Notes under the pieces: model-generated
Seen by the model: only the letters and a program-made list of their open reading frames with translations
The model's database searches: none
What the model was told of the DNA's origin: nothing
Source: Anabaena sp. UHCC 0187
Lineage (GTDB): Bacteria > Cyanobacteriota > Cyanobacteriia > Cyanobacteriales > Nostocaceae
Assembly (NCBI RefSeq): GCF_009712035.1
Contig: NZ_VILB01000007.1
Coordinates: 62,001 to 126,000 of the forward strand
DNA: 64,000 bases
Direction: 5' to 3'
Position numbers and translations under genes: made by a program
Shown: piece by piece, positions 8,602 through 17,940 of the stretch
How the letters are laid out: each line of letters starts with the position of its first letter
Position numbering within the stretch: position 1 is the first letter of the stretch

Positions 8602-9555
8602 TTATGTTCGATAATTTACTGTAGGAAGATGGCGACCTATATAGCCAATAATAACTTTTCCTGGCTGCAATGGAAAGAAATGAATCCTCCAGTTACAGGA
8701 TCTTAACTTAATATGACGTTCAAAGAAACGTTCCTCTCCATCAGGACACATAAATGTTCTTTCTTTTCTATATTTATTGTTATTACGAGTTGATTTACTT
8801 TCTCCAGATTCATCAAGAGAATAACCTTCTACGCTAAATGATTCACTTGTCCAATTTTGACAACATTTTTGAAGTTCATTTAAGGTTTTACATACTCCTG
8901 CTAATTCATTTTGTCCTGAGCGAATATCTTTTAAATCTTTCTCAACACAATCACAAAATTCTAGATTAAAAAATAATTCTTCTCTTCTATTCCAAATTTC
9001 ATTACCGTTCTCTATATTTATTTTGAAGCGTTCTTCTAACCAATCAGTATGTTCTCCCCCATGAGTGATGCAACTGACGTGTTTTACAATATCATTACTA
9101 ATAATCAAAGGATCTTCTTCATCTTCATTTATTCTTGTTACCTGTACCTCTAAACTACTAGCTTCCCACTGTGGATCAGATAGCAAACTTATGGCTAGAG
9201 AATTGTAAACGTAAGCGTAATAAATTCCAATCGTATTCTGTCCTTGATAAATTACCTGAATTTCTGGATCGACAATATCTGGTATGGGAGGATCATTTTT
9301 ATCTTGTAAACTTCTAATTAATCTTCGAGCATCTATATCTACATCAGGATCATTACGCCATTGGACTAATAGATAATTTGGTGCAAGCTGTAAATTATTA
9401 AAATTGCTTTGGGTACGAAGTTTCTTTTTAATACTACTTGGAGTTTTAATAGCAAGTATAGTATTTATGAAATCTGTCATTAGTTGTCTTGCTGTATTAA
9501 TATCAGTAGAAGGAGTTTGTAAACAGAGTTCATTAAAAACGATTTCTAATTCCAT
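8602..9555 (-). CDS. Unknown protein, third gene of a DUF262/ATPase operon; possible RelE-like C-terminus
   Basis: A 317-residue protein I cannot assign to a named family. The N-terminal half has mixed alpha/beta character with an IVKH..CITHGGEH histidine-rich patch near the middle. The last 55 residues (RTFMCPDGEERFFERHIKL, then WRIHFFPL...KVIIGYIGRHLPT) resemble the C-terminal beta-sheet of RelE/HigB-like toxins and similar ends in proteins near restriction genes; this is pattern memory, not an alignment. It starts four bases after the ATPase stop, so the two are almost surely co-translated. It could be the effector of the cassette. Confidence 0.75.
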   Translation of the reverse strand: MELEIVFNELCLQTPSTDINTARQLMTDFINTILAIKTPSSIKKKLRTQSNFNNLQLAPNYLLVQWRNDPDVDIDARRLIRSLQDKNDPPIPDIVDPEIQVIYQGQNTIGIYYAYVYNSLAISLLSDPQWEASSLEVQVTRINEDEEDPLIISNDIVKHVSCITHGGEHTDWLEERFKINIENGNEIWNRREELFFNLEFCDCVEKDLKDIRSGQNELAGVCKTLNELQKCCQNWTSESFSVEGYSLDESGESKSTRNNNKYRKERTFMCPDGEERFFERHIKLRSCNWRIHFFPLQPGKVIIGYIGRHLPTVNYRT

Positions 9556-9559
9556 ATTT

Positions 9560-10675
9560 TTACTCTTCCACTGGTTCTAATAAAACCTCTAAACTTTTAT
9601 CCCATTCATCAAAAAAGCCATCTGGCCATTTATCAATTCTGCCACTGCGATTAATGTGGGGTGAAACTACTTTGGTAAGAGCTTGTGCTTGTTTTTCTTG
9701 ACGTTGAAAATAATGTAACTGTACACTTTCTGGTTTAATTTTACCTCCATGAACAGCAAGACGAATACCATTTAAAACATGATCGCTATGAGTTTCTATT
9801 ACAACTTGAATACCACAACTGGCTGCTAATGCTAATAATTCTCCCATTATTACTTGTCCTCTAGGATGAAGATGTGCTTCTGGGTTTTCAACTAGAATTA
9901 GTGTACCAGGATATGATGAAAGTATAGCTACAATTATTGGTAGGGTGTAGGTAATTCCAAATCCTACATTAGTCGCACGGTAACGGTTACTCTCTCCATA
10001 AAAATATTGTATATTTACTAACCCCATCTCTGGATTAGCTTTAATTTCTATACGAATACCAGGACTTACTTCTCTCATCCACGCTTCCACTTGGTCTATA
10101 AGATCCATTGATTTTGCTTCTGGATAACTGAGATTTTCTATAGGAATTGGTTCACGTCCATAAATATATAAAAAATGGGCTGTATATTCCCCTCTAGTAC
10201 CAATTTGTCTACATCTTCGTACTTGATAATCAGATATTTCATTAAAGGAACGTGGACCAATACGTTCTGCTTGAAGAAAGTGAAAATTGTTACTAAAAAG
10301 ATTTGATAGATAAGAGTAATTGGGTTCTGAGATTATATTCAAAACATCTTCATCTTTCTGATCTGGATCATATTTAAAAACCCATTTACATTTACTTTCA
10401 TAATTTTCCCAAATTATTTCTAAACTAATTAAATTTTCTTTTCCACTTTCATAAAAAGCATCTTGTGCTGTACCAATATTTACTAATTCACCATTTAAAG
10501 CTAATCCTATATTTGGTAATAAATTTTGTTGAGAAGATTGACGTAACAGTAATAATGACTGAAGTACGGAAGATTTGCCTGTGCTATTTAGACCAGATAT
10601 TAATGTTAAAGGTTTAAATTCAAGCAACTGATCTTCAAATTTTTTAAAGTTAATTAAACGCAGAGAAATAATCAT
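9560..10675 (-). CDS. ABC/OLD-type AAA ATPase with C-terminal DUF3696
   Basis: A 371-residue SMC/OLD-like ATPase without the long coiled coil. Walker A is GLNSTGKSS (residues 28-36), a signature-like NVGFGITYTLPI lies at 236-247, Walker B is LILVENPEAHLHP (259-271), and the switch ETHSDHVLNGIR is at 294-305, followed by a DUF3696-type tail (RIDKWPDGFFDEWDKSLE). Such stand-alone ATPases are frequent sensors or motors of anti-phage systems. ATG at 10675-10673 overlaps the upstream stop as ATGA, which couples its translation to the DUF262 gene. No Toprim domain is present. Confidence 0.9.
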   Translation of the reverse strand: MIISLRLINFKKFEDQLLEFKPLTLISGLNSTGKSSVLQSLLLLRQSSQQNLLPNIGLALNGELVNIGTAQDAFYESGKENLISLEIIWENYESKCKWVFKYDPDQKDEDVLNIISEPNYSYLSNLFSNNFHFLQAERIGPRSFNEISDYQVRRCRQIGTRGEYTAHFLYIYGREPIPIENLSYPEAKSMDLIDQVEAWMREVSPGIRIEIKANPEMGLVNIQYFYGESNRYRATNVGFGITYTLPIIVAILSSYPGTLILVENPEAHLHPRGQVIMGELLALAASCGIQVVIETHSDHVLNGIRLAVHGGKIKPESVQLHYFQRQEKQAQALTKVVSPHINRSGRIDKWPDGFFDEWDKSLEVLLEPVEE

Positions 10676-11793
10676 GACAATACTTCCTGAATAATTTTAC
10701 CAATAGTTTCAAATCTATACTCAACTTTCTTTGCAGCTTGGGATATGGATGCTAAAAATTCTCTATCATTATCTGCATATTCAATAAACTTGTCAATTAG
10801 TTGTTGCTTATATTTTTTTAATTTTTCTATATCTTCATAACTTAATTGACTAAGATGAAATGACCAAGATTCAAAAAGAGATTTATTAACTGGAAATCTC
10901 CTATTATTTTTGTGAGTAATTTTCCGAAAAGCACTATCTCCAAAAATATCATAAGCAGCCAACATTGCTTTTTTAAATTTTTCCTTAATATTTATTAATT
11001 CATCATCAGTTAGATTATTTATTTTAGATAAGGCTTCGCTCAAAAATACATCCCTAGTGTTTTCTTTATAATCTTTATAAGGAGTAAGCATAAATGCCAG
11101 ATAACCAACTACAAATTCTCTATCATCCATACGTTTTTTCTTCGCGCTACTGAGATTAATAACCTGTATAAATTCAGATAGACCTGTAAGTTTTCGCAAA
11201 AATTCATTGGCTTTACCTGGGTTGAGAGCATGACGTAGTTCTTGATTTGAAAGACCCACTCCTCCAGTATTAATTCTTTTGAAAATATTATATTTTACTT
11301 CTATAGGAGTGCCTTTTTCAATTAAATAGACTGTAGGCTGAGTTTCTAGAATTCGTCGTTGGTATCTTGGTTCTAAATCATCATAAGTTTTACCATTAAG
11401 ATTTGTCAGATATTCTAGTCCACTTAATGTCAGTCTTTTCTCACTTTTATCACTAACAAAGTGTTTTAAAGCAGATAGTCTTTGTAAACCATCTACAACT
11501 ACCCATTTATCATCATTAGTAGCATCTATATAAAAAGCTGGTAATGGAATCCGAATCAGAATAGACTCAATTAGTCGGCTTTTAGCATCTTCATTCCATA
11601 TATTTGCCTGACGCTGAAAATCAGGTGCTAAATCAAGTGCTGCTTCGTCAATTCGTCTTAATAATTGTTCAATTGTTGGTTGTCTAGTGGCAATATTAAT
11701 TTTATCAGGATCATATTCAAAAGTAACTTTTTCATATTCTTCATCATCACTATCTTCTAAATCTAAAACTTCATTATCCTTTACATCTGTCAC
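10672..11793 (-). CDS. DUF262 (ParB/Srx-like) protein, first gene of the cassette
   Basis: A 373-residue protein with an acidic N-terminus and the DUF262 motifs: DFQR (58-61), VVDGLQRLSAL (99-109) and INTGGVGLSNQELRHAL (174-190). DUF262 is related to ParB-type NTPase/nuclease folds and forms the N-terminal part of GmrS/GmrD-type modification-dependent restriction enzymes; here the C-terminal DUF1524 HNH nuclease is absent. Start is GTG with AAGGAG eight bases upstream. It leads a tightly packed three-gene operon. By context a defence role is likely but unproven. Confidence 0.9.
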   Translation of the reverse strand: MTDVKDNEVLDLEDSDDEEYEKVTFEYDPDKINIATRQPTIEQLLRRIDEAALDLAPDFQRQANIWNEDAKSRLIESILIRIPLPAFYIDATNDDKWVVVDGLQRLSALKHFVSDKSEKRLTLSGLEYLTNLNGKTYDDLEPRYQRRILETQPTVYLIEKGTPIEVKYNIFKRINTGGVGLSNQELRHALNPGKANEFLRKLTGLSEFIQVINLSSAKKKRMDDREFVVGYLAFMLTPYKDYKENTRDVFLSEALSKINNLTDDELINIKEKFKKAMLAAYDIFGDSAFRKITHKNNRRFPVNKSLFESWSFHLSQLSYEDIEKLKKYKQQLIDKFIEYADNDREFLASISQAAKKVEYRFETIGKIIQEVLS

Positions 11794-11890
11794 GGCATTT
11801 ACTCCTTAATAATCCTATTCATATTCCCTCCCACCCCCATCAAATCCAAAACTAATACTATCGCATTTTTAACCCAAAATCTAAATAATA

Positions 11891-12613
11891 TTAGGCTTCC
11901 GGTTCAATTCCCAAAGCCCGCAATTGTGCAGTTAAGCGATTTGCTCTTTCCTCACCAGTTAATAACAAATTACCTTGCAAATCCCACCACCGCAACCAGG
12001 GTAATTCCATATTTTTATATTCACCTTGCCATAAACCCAACTCAATACCCATAGATGTAATCGGATAATGTCCCCGTTCATTTGCTGACAATAACTGATA
12101 TTTTCCACCAATTAATTCATAGACTTCTATACTGGCTTTATTCACTTCATAAATGCCATAAAAAGCAGGTTTAATCACCTGTTCATAAATCCAGAATTTA
12201 CCTTTCCACGGAGTTTTATCTCTTTCTTCACTACCATTCCCAGAAACAAATTCTAGCGCAATTAATGGCGAAATATATTCTTGCCAAAGGACATAGGAAC
12301 GTCGGGTTTTACCATTGAGTAAAGGTGGGACATTCGGGACATAAAACCAGTCTGGGGCTTCTGCACCTTTTTCTGGTGGGTCAGTAATACGCCAATAGAT
12401 ACCGCAATCTTGACCTATAGTATATTGCCCATCTGGATGGAGTTTTTGTAATACTTGTGTGATGGACTCTGTTAGTAGAATACTTTGGGGATGTTCCTGG
12501 AAGTTTTTCACAAACGTACCATTAGAATCTGGTAGTTGGGTATGATCTGGAAGAGAGGTTTCTGGGTAAGGGCGTAAGTCTGGATCTTCCTGGACATCAG
12601 TTGTAAAAGTCAT
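11891..12613 (-). CDS. Uma2-family (PD-(D/E)XK-like) protein
   Basis: A 240-residue protein of the very abundant cyanobacterial Uma2 family, predicted to have a restriction-endonuclease-like fold. Visible core: PDWFYVPNVPP, the strand IALEFVSGNGSEERD with Glu/Asp, the K....Y segment KFWIYEQVIKP and YGIYEVNKASIEVYEL. A C-terminal tail (TGEERANRLTAQLRALGI) resembles the helical tails found on many members. Function is not established; Uma2 genes are often mobile. It is separated from the DUF262 operon by about 100 bases and is probably independent. Confidence 0.85.
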   Translation of the reverse strand: MTFTTDVQEDPDLRPYPETSLPDHTQLPDSNGTFVKNFQEHPQSILLTESITQVLQKLHPDGQYTIGQDCGIYWRITDPPEKGAEAPDWFYVPNVPPLLNGKTRRSYVLWQEYISPLIALEFVSGNGSEERDKTPWKGKFWIYEQVIKPAFYGIYEVNKASIEVYELIGGKYQLLSANERGHYPITSMGIELGLWQGEYKNMELPWLRWWDLQGNLLLTGEERANRLTAQLRALGIEPEA

Positions 12614-12727
12614 ATATCCTCCTGCTGGTGTGAGGTTTATTCTAGTTTAGCAAAATTAGGGTGTAAAGCGATGGCGAAACGCCGGCTAAAAGCGATCGCA
12701 CATAAGTCAATACGATCGCATTTCCAT

Positions 12728-13642
12728 CTAACTAACTTTCTCCACCCCCGCTAAATCCAAAATCGGTGCAATCAAATCTTCCCGTTTCACCGCCATAATA
12801 TGCACACCCTGACACAATTCCCGCGCAATTTGCACTTGTTCGGCGGCAATTTTCATGCCTTCTTCGAGGGGATGTTTCGCTTTGGCTAATCTCTCAATAA
12901 TATGTTCAGGAATATTCACACCGGGAACAGCTTTATTAATAAACTGGGCATTTTTTGCCGACTTCAACAGAAAAATTCCTGCCAAAATTGGTTTATTGTA
13001 ACCACAGGCAATTTTATCCATGAACTTTTCTAAGATTTCAAAATCAGTAATTAATTGACTTTGAAAAAATTGCGCTCCGGCTGCTATTTTCTTTTCAAAC
13101 CGACTTTGTAAACCTGACCAACTTTTCGATTGAGGATCTACTGCTGCCCCGGCAAATAAATCTAATGCGCCATCAGTGAGGGGTTTCTCATTAAAATCAA
13201 AGCCCTGATTCATGTTTCTAATTAACTGCAATAACCGCACAGCTTCCAAATCAAAAACGGCTTTTGCTTGAGGATGATCACCGGCTTTTACAGGGTCGCC
13301 AGTTAAAGCTAAAATGTTGCGGATACCCAAAGCATGAGCGCCCATTAAATCTGCTTGTAATCCAATTCTATTACGATCGCGGCAAGCAAACTGACAAATC
13401 GGCTCAATGCCATTTTGCAATAAAATTACTGAGGCTACCAAGGAAGACATCCGCATTACGGCACGGCTACCATCAGTAATATTGACAGCATGAACTCTCC
13501 CCTTAAGAGTCGCTGCCATTTCGATGGTATGGGTAGGATCTCCGCCCTTGGGAGGTGCAACTTCGGCGGTAATTAAAAAGTCACCTGATTGGGCGGCTTT
13601 ACGGAAGTTATTAAAAGCACTAAAACTATGGGTATCCGGCAT
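12728..13642 (-). CDS. metF: Methylenetetrahydrofolate reductase
   Basis: A 304-residue FAD-linked TIM-barrel protein of the MTHFR family, which reduces 5,10-methylene-THF to 5-methyl-THF for methionine synthesis. The N-terminal TAEVAPPKGGDP (catalytic Glu), the NITDGSRA segment, ICQFACRDRN, the LTGDPVKAGDHP loop that holds the folate/flavin, and AGAQFFQSQLITD all match. It is divergent from no gene; trpS lies immediately upstream on the same strand with a 59-base gap, so joint transcription is possible. Confidence 0.88.
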   Translation of the reverse strand: MPDTHSFSAFNNFRKAAQSGDFLITAEVAPPKGGDPTHTIEMAATLKGRVHAVNITDGSRAVMRMSSLVASVILLQNGIEPICQFACRDRNRIGLQADLMGAHALGIRNILALTGDPVKAGDHPQAKAVFDLEAVRLLQLIRNMNQGFDFNEKPLTDGALDLFAGAAVDPQSKSWSGLQSRFEKKIAAGAQFFQSQLITDFEILEKFMDKIACGYNKPILAGIFLLKSAKNAQFINKAVPGVNIPEHIIERLAKAKHPLEEGMKIAAEQVQIARELCQGVHIMAVKREDLIAPILDLAGVEKVS

Positions 13643-13701
13643 AACATTATGATTTCCGTTTGCTAGTAGGGTAAGACATTAGACACCTAAAAGCTTAAAC
13701 C

Positions 13702-14709
13702 TTAAAGAGGAACAGTGAAACCCAAAGCGGCTTTAACATCTGCTAAAGTTTGATTAGCGATCGCTCTGGCTTTCTCGCCACCATCCCGCAACACTGACTC
13801 TAAATAACCCTTATCCGCCATTACCTCCTGATATTTCTCTTGAATTGGCTTTAAAGCCTGAATCGCCGTTTCTGTCAATAAAGGTTTGAACTGTCCCCAA
13901 CCCATATCTGCACACTCAACCGCTACCTCTTCCTTAGTTTTTCCAGCCAGTAGGGTATACAGAGTTAATAAATTATGGCATTCTGGGCGTTCTGGATCAT
14001 CAAAGGTTAAACCCCTCACTAAATCAGTTTTACAGCGTTTAATCTTCTTGGTAATCTCCTCTGGTGAGTCTAAAATATTAATTCGGCTCAACTCCGAAGG
14101 ATCTGATTTTGACATTTTCCTTGTTCCATCTGTCAAACTCATTACCCTTGCACCTTCCTTTCTAATCAAAGGATCTGGTAATTTTAATACAGGTGCTTTT
14201 TTCGCAAATTGGTGATTAAACCGATTAACAATATCCCGCGTTAGTTCCAAATGTTGCTTTTGATCTTCACCCACCGGCACTTTATCAGCTTGATAAAGGA
14301 GAATATCCGCAGACATTAGCACGGGATAATCTAACAAGCCAACACCGACATTTTCACCCTGTTTAACCGCTTTTTCTTTAAACTGGATCATATCTTGCAA
14401 CCAGTTCAGGGGAGTAATGCAATTTAGTAACCAAGTGAGTTCACTGTGTGCGGAAACGTGGGACTGAACAAAGATATGAGAATGCTGTAAATCAATACCA
14501 CAGGCTAAATATAAAGCAGCAATCTTGTAAGTATCAGCCGCTAAAGTGGCGGGATTATGCGGTACAGTGATGGCGTGTAAATCTACCACACAAAAGAAAT
14601 TTTCATACTGGTCTTGAATGTCTACCCAGTTGCGAATCGCACCTAAATAGTTACCTAAGTGTAAGTTACCAGTTGGTTGAACTCCCGACAAAACGCGCTG
14701 CTTACCCAT
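13702..14709 (-). CDS. trpS: Tryptophanyl-tRNA synthetase
   Basis: Class I synthetase charging tRNA-Trp. The protein starts MGKQRVLSGVQPTGNLHLGNY, containing the HIGH-equivalent, and carries TRKMSKSDPS (KMSKS) and the tryptophan-pocket segment LLDYPVLMSADILLYQ. From ATG 14709 it is 335 aa, the usual length; a longer frame to 14760 adds 17 residues of no similarity. The metF gene follows on the same strand. Confidence 0.94.
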   Translation of the reverse strand: MGKQRVLSGVQPTGNLHLGNYLGAIRNWVDIQDQYENFFCVVDLHAITVPHNPATLAADTYKIAALYLACGIDLQHSHIFVQSHVSAHSELTWLLNCITPLNWLQDMIQFKEKAVKQGENVGVGLLDYPVLMSADILLYQADKVPVGEDQKQHLELTRDIVNRFNHQFAKKAPVLKLPDPLIRKEGARVMSLTDGTRKMSKSDPSELSRINILDSPEEITKKIKRCKTDLVRGLTFDDPERPECHNLLTLYTLLAGKTKEEVAVECADMGWGQFKPLLTETAIQALKPIQEKYQEVMADKGYLESVLRDGGEKARAIANQTLADVKAALGFTVPL

Positions 14710-14884
14710 AATTATCAGTGTAACGAGAACTTGCTCAATTTTATAGACCCTAACCGTCAAGTCAAACCCCTGAAAACCGTCCTAAGTAGATAGGAGAGGT
14801 TTGTTAGAAAATATGATCAAACATTTTCTCATCATCTTCTACAATTAATAATAGGTGTATTAACAACTAGGAAATTATTTAGTT

Positions 14885-15133
14885 ATGCCCCCACTTAACA
14901 TTGATGTAAATCAATCCAATATCAGTATTAAAGAGTTGTTATCTCTAGTGCTTGCAGGTAAAGAAATTGTTTTAACTGATGGTAGCATCCCCCAAGCACG
15001 TTTGATATCAATGTCTTCCGAAAAAATTTCAAGTTCTCAATCTCGCATAGCAGGATTACATTCTGGAGCTATTTGGACAAGTGAAGATTTTGATGAGCCA
15101 CTACCTGAAGATTTCTGGACAGGAAATCTATGA
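14885..15133 (+). CDS. Phd/YefM-type antitoxin
   Basis: An 82-residue antitoxin. The N-terminal half (NIDVNQSNISIKELLSLVL, then AGKEIVLTDG..PQARLI) is the Phd/YefM DNA-binding fold; the acidic C-terminal tail (DEPLPEDFW) is what usually wraps the toxin. Its stop overlaps the next start by four bases (ATGA), the standard antitoxin-toxin coupling. Such antitoxins normally repress their own promoter; no obvious operator was confirmed. Confidence 0.85.
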   Translation: MPPLNIDVNQSNISIKELLSLVLAGKEIVLTDGSIPQARLISMSSEKISSSQSRIAGLHSGAIWTSEDFDEPLPEDFWTGNL

Positions 15134-15516
15134 ATTTACTTTTAGATACTCATACCTTTATTTGGTGGGATAGCGAACCAGAGAAACTTTCACAACAGGC
15201 CTTGATACTGTGTCAAAATCCTGCGAATACTCTCTTGTTAAGTATGGTGAGTATTTGGGAAATGCAAATTAAGATTCAATTAGGTAAATTAACTCTGAAT
15301 CTGCCGTTAGTAGAGATAATTCAACATCAACAACAAAACAATAATTTGAAAATTCTTCCGATTAGCGTCACTCATATTTTAGCATTAGAGAATTTATCCA
15401 ATCATCACAAAGATCCTTTTGATCGCTTATTAATTGCTCAAAGTAATATTGAAGATGCTGTCTTAGTTAGTTGTGATCCTATGATTGCTAAATATCAAGT
15501 TAAGCTAGTTTGGTAA
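15130..15516 (+). CDS. PIN-domain toxin (VapC type)
   Basis: A 128-residue PIN ribonuclease. The acidic active-site residues are seen in LLLDTHTFIWW (Asp6), SIWEMQIK (Glu) and KDPFDRLLIAQ (Asp), with a final SCDPMI. This sub-type is common in cyanobacteria paired with Phd-type antitoxins. Translation is coupled to the antitoxin by an ATGA overlap. Confidence 0.88.
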   Translation: MNLLLDTHTFIWWDSEPEKLSQQALILCQNPANTLLLSMVSIWEMQIKIQLGKLTLNLPLVEIIQHQQQNNNLKILPISVTHILALENLSNHHKDPFDRLLIAQSNIEDAVLVSCDPMIAKYQVKLVW

Positions 15517-15727
15517 GCAGTTTGATTTGAGTTTAGATAGCAAAATTAATAATACAAATTATACCGAGTAAATCGCCATGCAAGTGCCTCTTTGTTACTC
15601 TGTTTTGTTGCTTAAATATAAAACTAAAATAATCTGTATCTCCAGAGAGATAAAAACCAACTGACCTAGCTTTTATAGTTCAGACTAAATAGGTTTTGAT
15701 CAAAAACAACTCAGGGAAATATATTTA

Positions 15728-17305
15728 ATGAAAGCTTTATTAATCTGGCCGATAATGCCTAATTCTTTTTGGTCTTATCAGGAAACCATTGATTTAGCTG
15801 GGTTACGTGCTACCAATCCCCCATTAGGTTTAATTACGGTGGCAGCGATGTTACCGAGTGATTGGGAATTCAGATTGAGCGATCGCAATGTCCGTTTAGA
15901 AACAGATGCAGATTGGGAATGGTGCGATATAGTTATCGTCTCTGCAATGATCATCCAGAAACAGGATTTTGGGGACTTAATTAGAAAAGGTAAAAAGTTA
16001 GGTAAAAAAGTGGCTGTGGGGGGACCATTTGCCACATCTGTACCAGAATTTGTTTTAGAAGCAGGAGCAGATTATTTAATTCTAGATGAAGGGGAAATCA
16101 CTATTCCCTTGTTTGTAGAGGCTTTAGAAAAGGGAGAGGAAAAGGGAATTTTCCGGGCTACAGAGAAACCAGATGTCACCACAACTCCCTTACCTCGATT
16201 TGATTTATTAGATTTAGATGCTTATATTGCCATGACGGTGCAATTTTCGCGGGGTTGTCCTTTCCAATGTGAATTTTGCGATATTATTACCCTTTTTGGT
16301 CGCAAGCCCCGCACGAAAACACCTGAACAAATTCTGGCAGAATTAGATGCTTTATACAAGATGGGTTGGTGGCGTTATGTGTTTATTGTTGATGATAACT
16401 TTATTGGCAATAAACGTAATGCTAAAGTCTTTTTAAGGGCATTAATTCCCTGGATGGAAGAACGTAATTATCCTTTTGCTTTATTAACAGAAGCTTCTTT
16501 GAATTTAGCAGAAGATGATGAATTACTAGAATTGATGGTAAAAGCTGGTTTTGTCCAGGTATTCATGGGAATTGAAACCCCTGATGTAGATAGTTTAGTA
16601 GGAATTAATAAACCACAAAATACTCGCAGTTCTTTAGTTGAATCTTGCAATAAAATTACCAAAGCTGGATTGCAAATTATGTCTGGTTTTATCTTAGGAT
16701 TTGATGGGGAAAAACCAGGTGCAGGTAAACGAATTCAAGAGTTTGTGGAAGCAACTTGTATTCCCCAAGCTCATCTTAACTTATTGCAAGCTTTACCGAA
16801 TACAGCTATGTGGACTCGCTTGCAAAAAGAAGGACGATTAAGGGATGGTTTGGGTGAGTTTATGGGTTCTCAAAAAGCTTTAATGAATTTTGTTCCGACG
16901 CGGCCAATGTCGGAAATTGCGGAGGAGTTTATTGATGCCTTTTGGAATTTATATGAACCTATGCCCTACCTAAAACGGACTTTTCGCCATTTTATGATGA
17001 TGGAAGGTTGGCGGGCTAAATATGAAAGAACTTTAACTAAACCAGAGTTCCAGTTTTTAATGTCTATTTGTTGGCGACAGGGATTTTTGCGTTCTACACG
17101 GTTTGTTTTTTGGCAGCAATTAATAACAATGGCACGGCAGAAACCTCATCTATTATATGATTATTTAATTGCCTTGGGTACAGGTGAACATTTTTTCAAG
17201 TTCCGTCATGAAGTAAGGGCAGAAATAGAATCGGAATTAGCAGAATTCCAGCAGCATGAACGGGAGCAAGAAGCAATAAGTTTACAGTTAGAAACTGTGA
17301 GTTAA
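15728..17305 (+). CDS. B12-binding radical SAM protein with DUF4070
   Basis: The 525-residue enzyme has an N-terminal cobalamin-binding Rossmann domain (ALLIWPIMP...NPPLGLITVAAMLP), a radical SAM core with RGCPFQCEFCDI (CxxxCxxC ligand set of the 4Fe-4S cluster), and a C-terminal DUF4070 region (MSGFILGFDGE...FRHFMMMEGW). Relatives include the hopanoid C-2 methylase HpnP and other methyltransferases of lipids or antibiotics. The closeness to HpnP is plausible in a Nostocales genome but cannot be settled by eye. Monocistronic, ended by a hairpin repeat. Confidence 0.87.
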   Translation: MKALLIWPIMPNSFWSYQETIDLAGLRATNPPLGLITVAAMLPSDWEFRLSDRNVRLETDADWEWCDIVIVSAMIIQKQDFGDLIRKGKKLGKKVAVGGPFATSVPEFVLEAGADYLILDEGEITIPLFVEALEKGEEKGIFRATEKPDVTTTPLPRFDLLDLDAYIAMTVQFSRGCPFQCEFCDIITLFGRKPRTKTPEQILAELDALYKMGWWRYVFIVDDNFIGNKRNAKVFLRALIPWMEERNYPFALLTEASLNLAEDDELLELMVKAGFVQVFMGIETPDVDSLVGINKPQNTRSSLVESCNKITKAGLQIMSGFILGFDGEKPGAGKRIQEFVEATCIPQAHLNLLQALPNTAMWTRLQKEGRLRDGLGEFMGSQKALMNFVPTRPMSEIAEEFIDAFWNLYEPMPYLKRTFRHFMMMEGWRAKYERTLTKPEFQFLMSICWRQGFLRSTRFVFWQQLITMARQKPHLLYDYLIALGTGEHFFKFRHEVRAEIESELAEFQQHEREQEAISLQLETVS

Positions 17306-17333
17306 GTAGCTAAATTTAAAATATTTAATACCC

Positions 17334-17365
17334 AGATCCTTGACTTATTAAAGAAGTCGGGGATC
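17334..17365 (+). terminator. Hairpin repeat copy 1 (GATCC..GACTT / AAGTCGGGGATCT)
   Basis: Imperfect palindrome: AGATCCTTGACTTATT followed by AAAGAAGTCGGGGATCT. It lies between the convergent stops of the radical SAM gene and the small antitoxin-like gene, so it probably terminates both. Three related copies occur at 26968-27000, 40150-40182 and 44836-44878. Confidence 0.7.
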
Positions 17366-17418
17366 TATTTCTATTTATTCTATTAAAATGTTTATATCTA
17401 ATAAATAACTCATAATAC

Positions 17419-17715
17419 CTATTTCCGTTTAACTGCTTCGTCAAAAATAGCGATTTGTTCAGGAGTTAAATCATCTAACAATCCTGACAGCATTTCTACA
17501 GACAAAATACCGCTACAACGGGTTTTCAAGTCCTGATCTTCCATAATATTAAACTCCTCAATAGATAAATTTTTCTGAAATATGTTACATAAATGATGAA
17601 TCATTTCTTCATCATTCAGTTCTTCCTTAAATAAAGGACGTTCTTCCATCAAAATATTCACAATTCTCTCAATTCTTGTTTTCATTGATTCTTGTTGAAG
17701 TTCTGTTGATAACAT
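17419..17715 (-). CDS. Orphan antitoxin-like protein, 98 aa
   Basis: A small acidic helical protein that is clearly paralogous to the 94-aa antitoxin at 24403-24687: both have R.......I..L and end in LTPEQIAIFDEAVKRK or FTPEEMTIFDEAVKRK. The other copy is followed at once by a PIN toxin; this one is followed only by a repeat hairpin. It has a strong AGGAGG ribosome site and ATG. It may therefore be an orphan antitoxin able to counter the other toxin, or the remains of a lost pair. Confidence 0.75.
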   Translation of the reverse strand: MLSTELQQESMKTRIERIVNILMEERPLFKEELNDEEMIHHLCNIFQKNLSIEEFNIMEDQDLKTRCSGILSVEMLSGLLDDLTPEQIAIFDEAVKRK

Positions 17716-17940
17716 AATATTTCCTCCTAGGAAATGTAAATGATATTTATGGATGTTATCTATTGTAGCAATTTTTTAATTTTGTGATGTCTGTTTATTG
17801 CTCCAGTGTTAATTTCTGAGGAATAGATTGTGTCAGATAACGAAATGAATTTTCTCGTTTTTAGGATTAGGTTGCTAATTTTGCTATGATTGATGTATTG
17901 TAGACTATATGTCACAGCAAACATTCATATCAATTATCGA

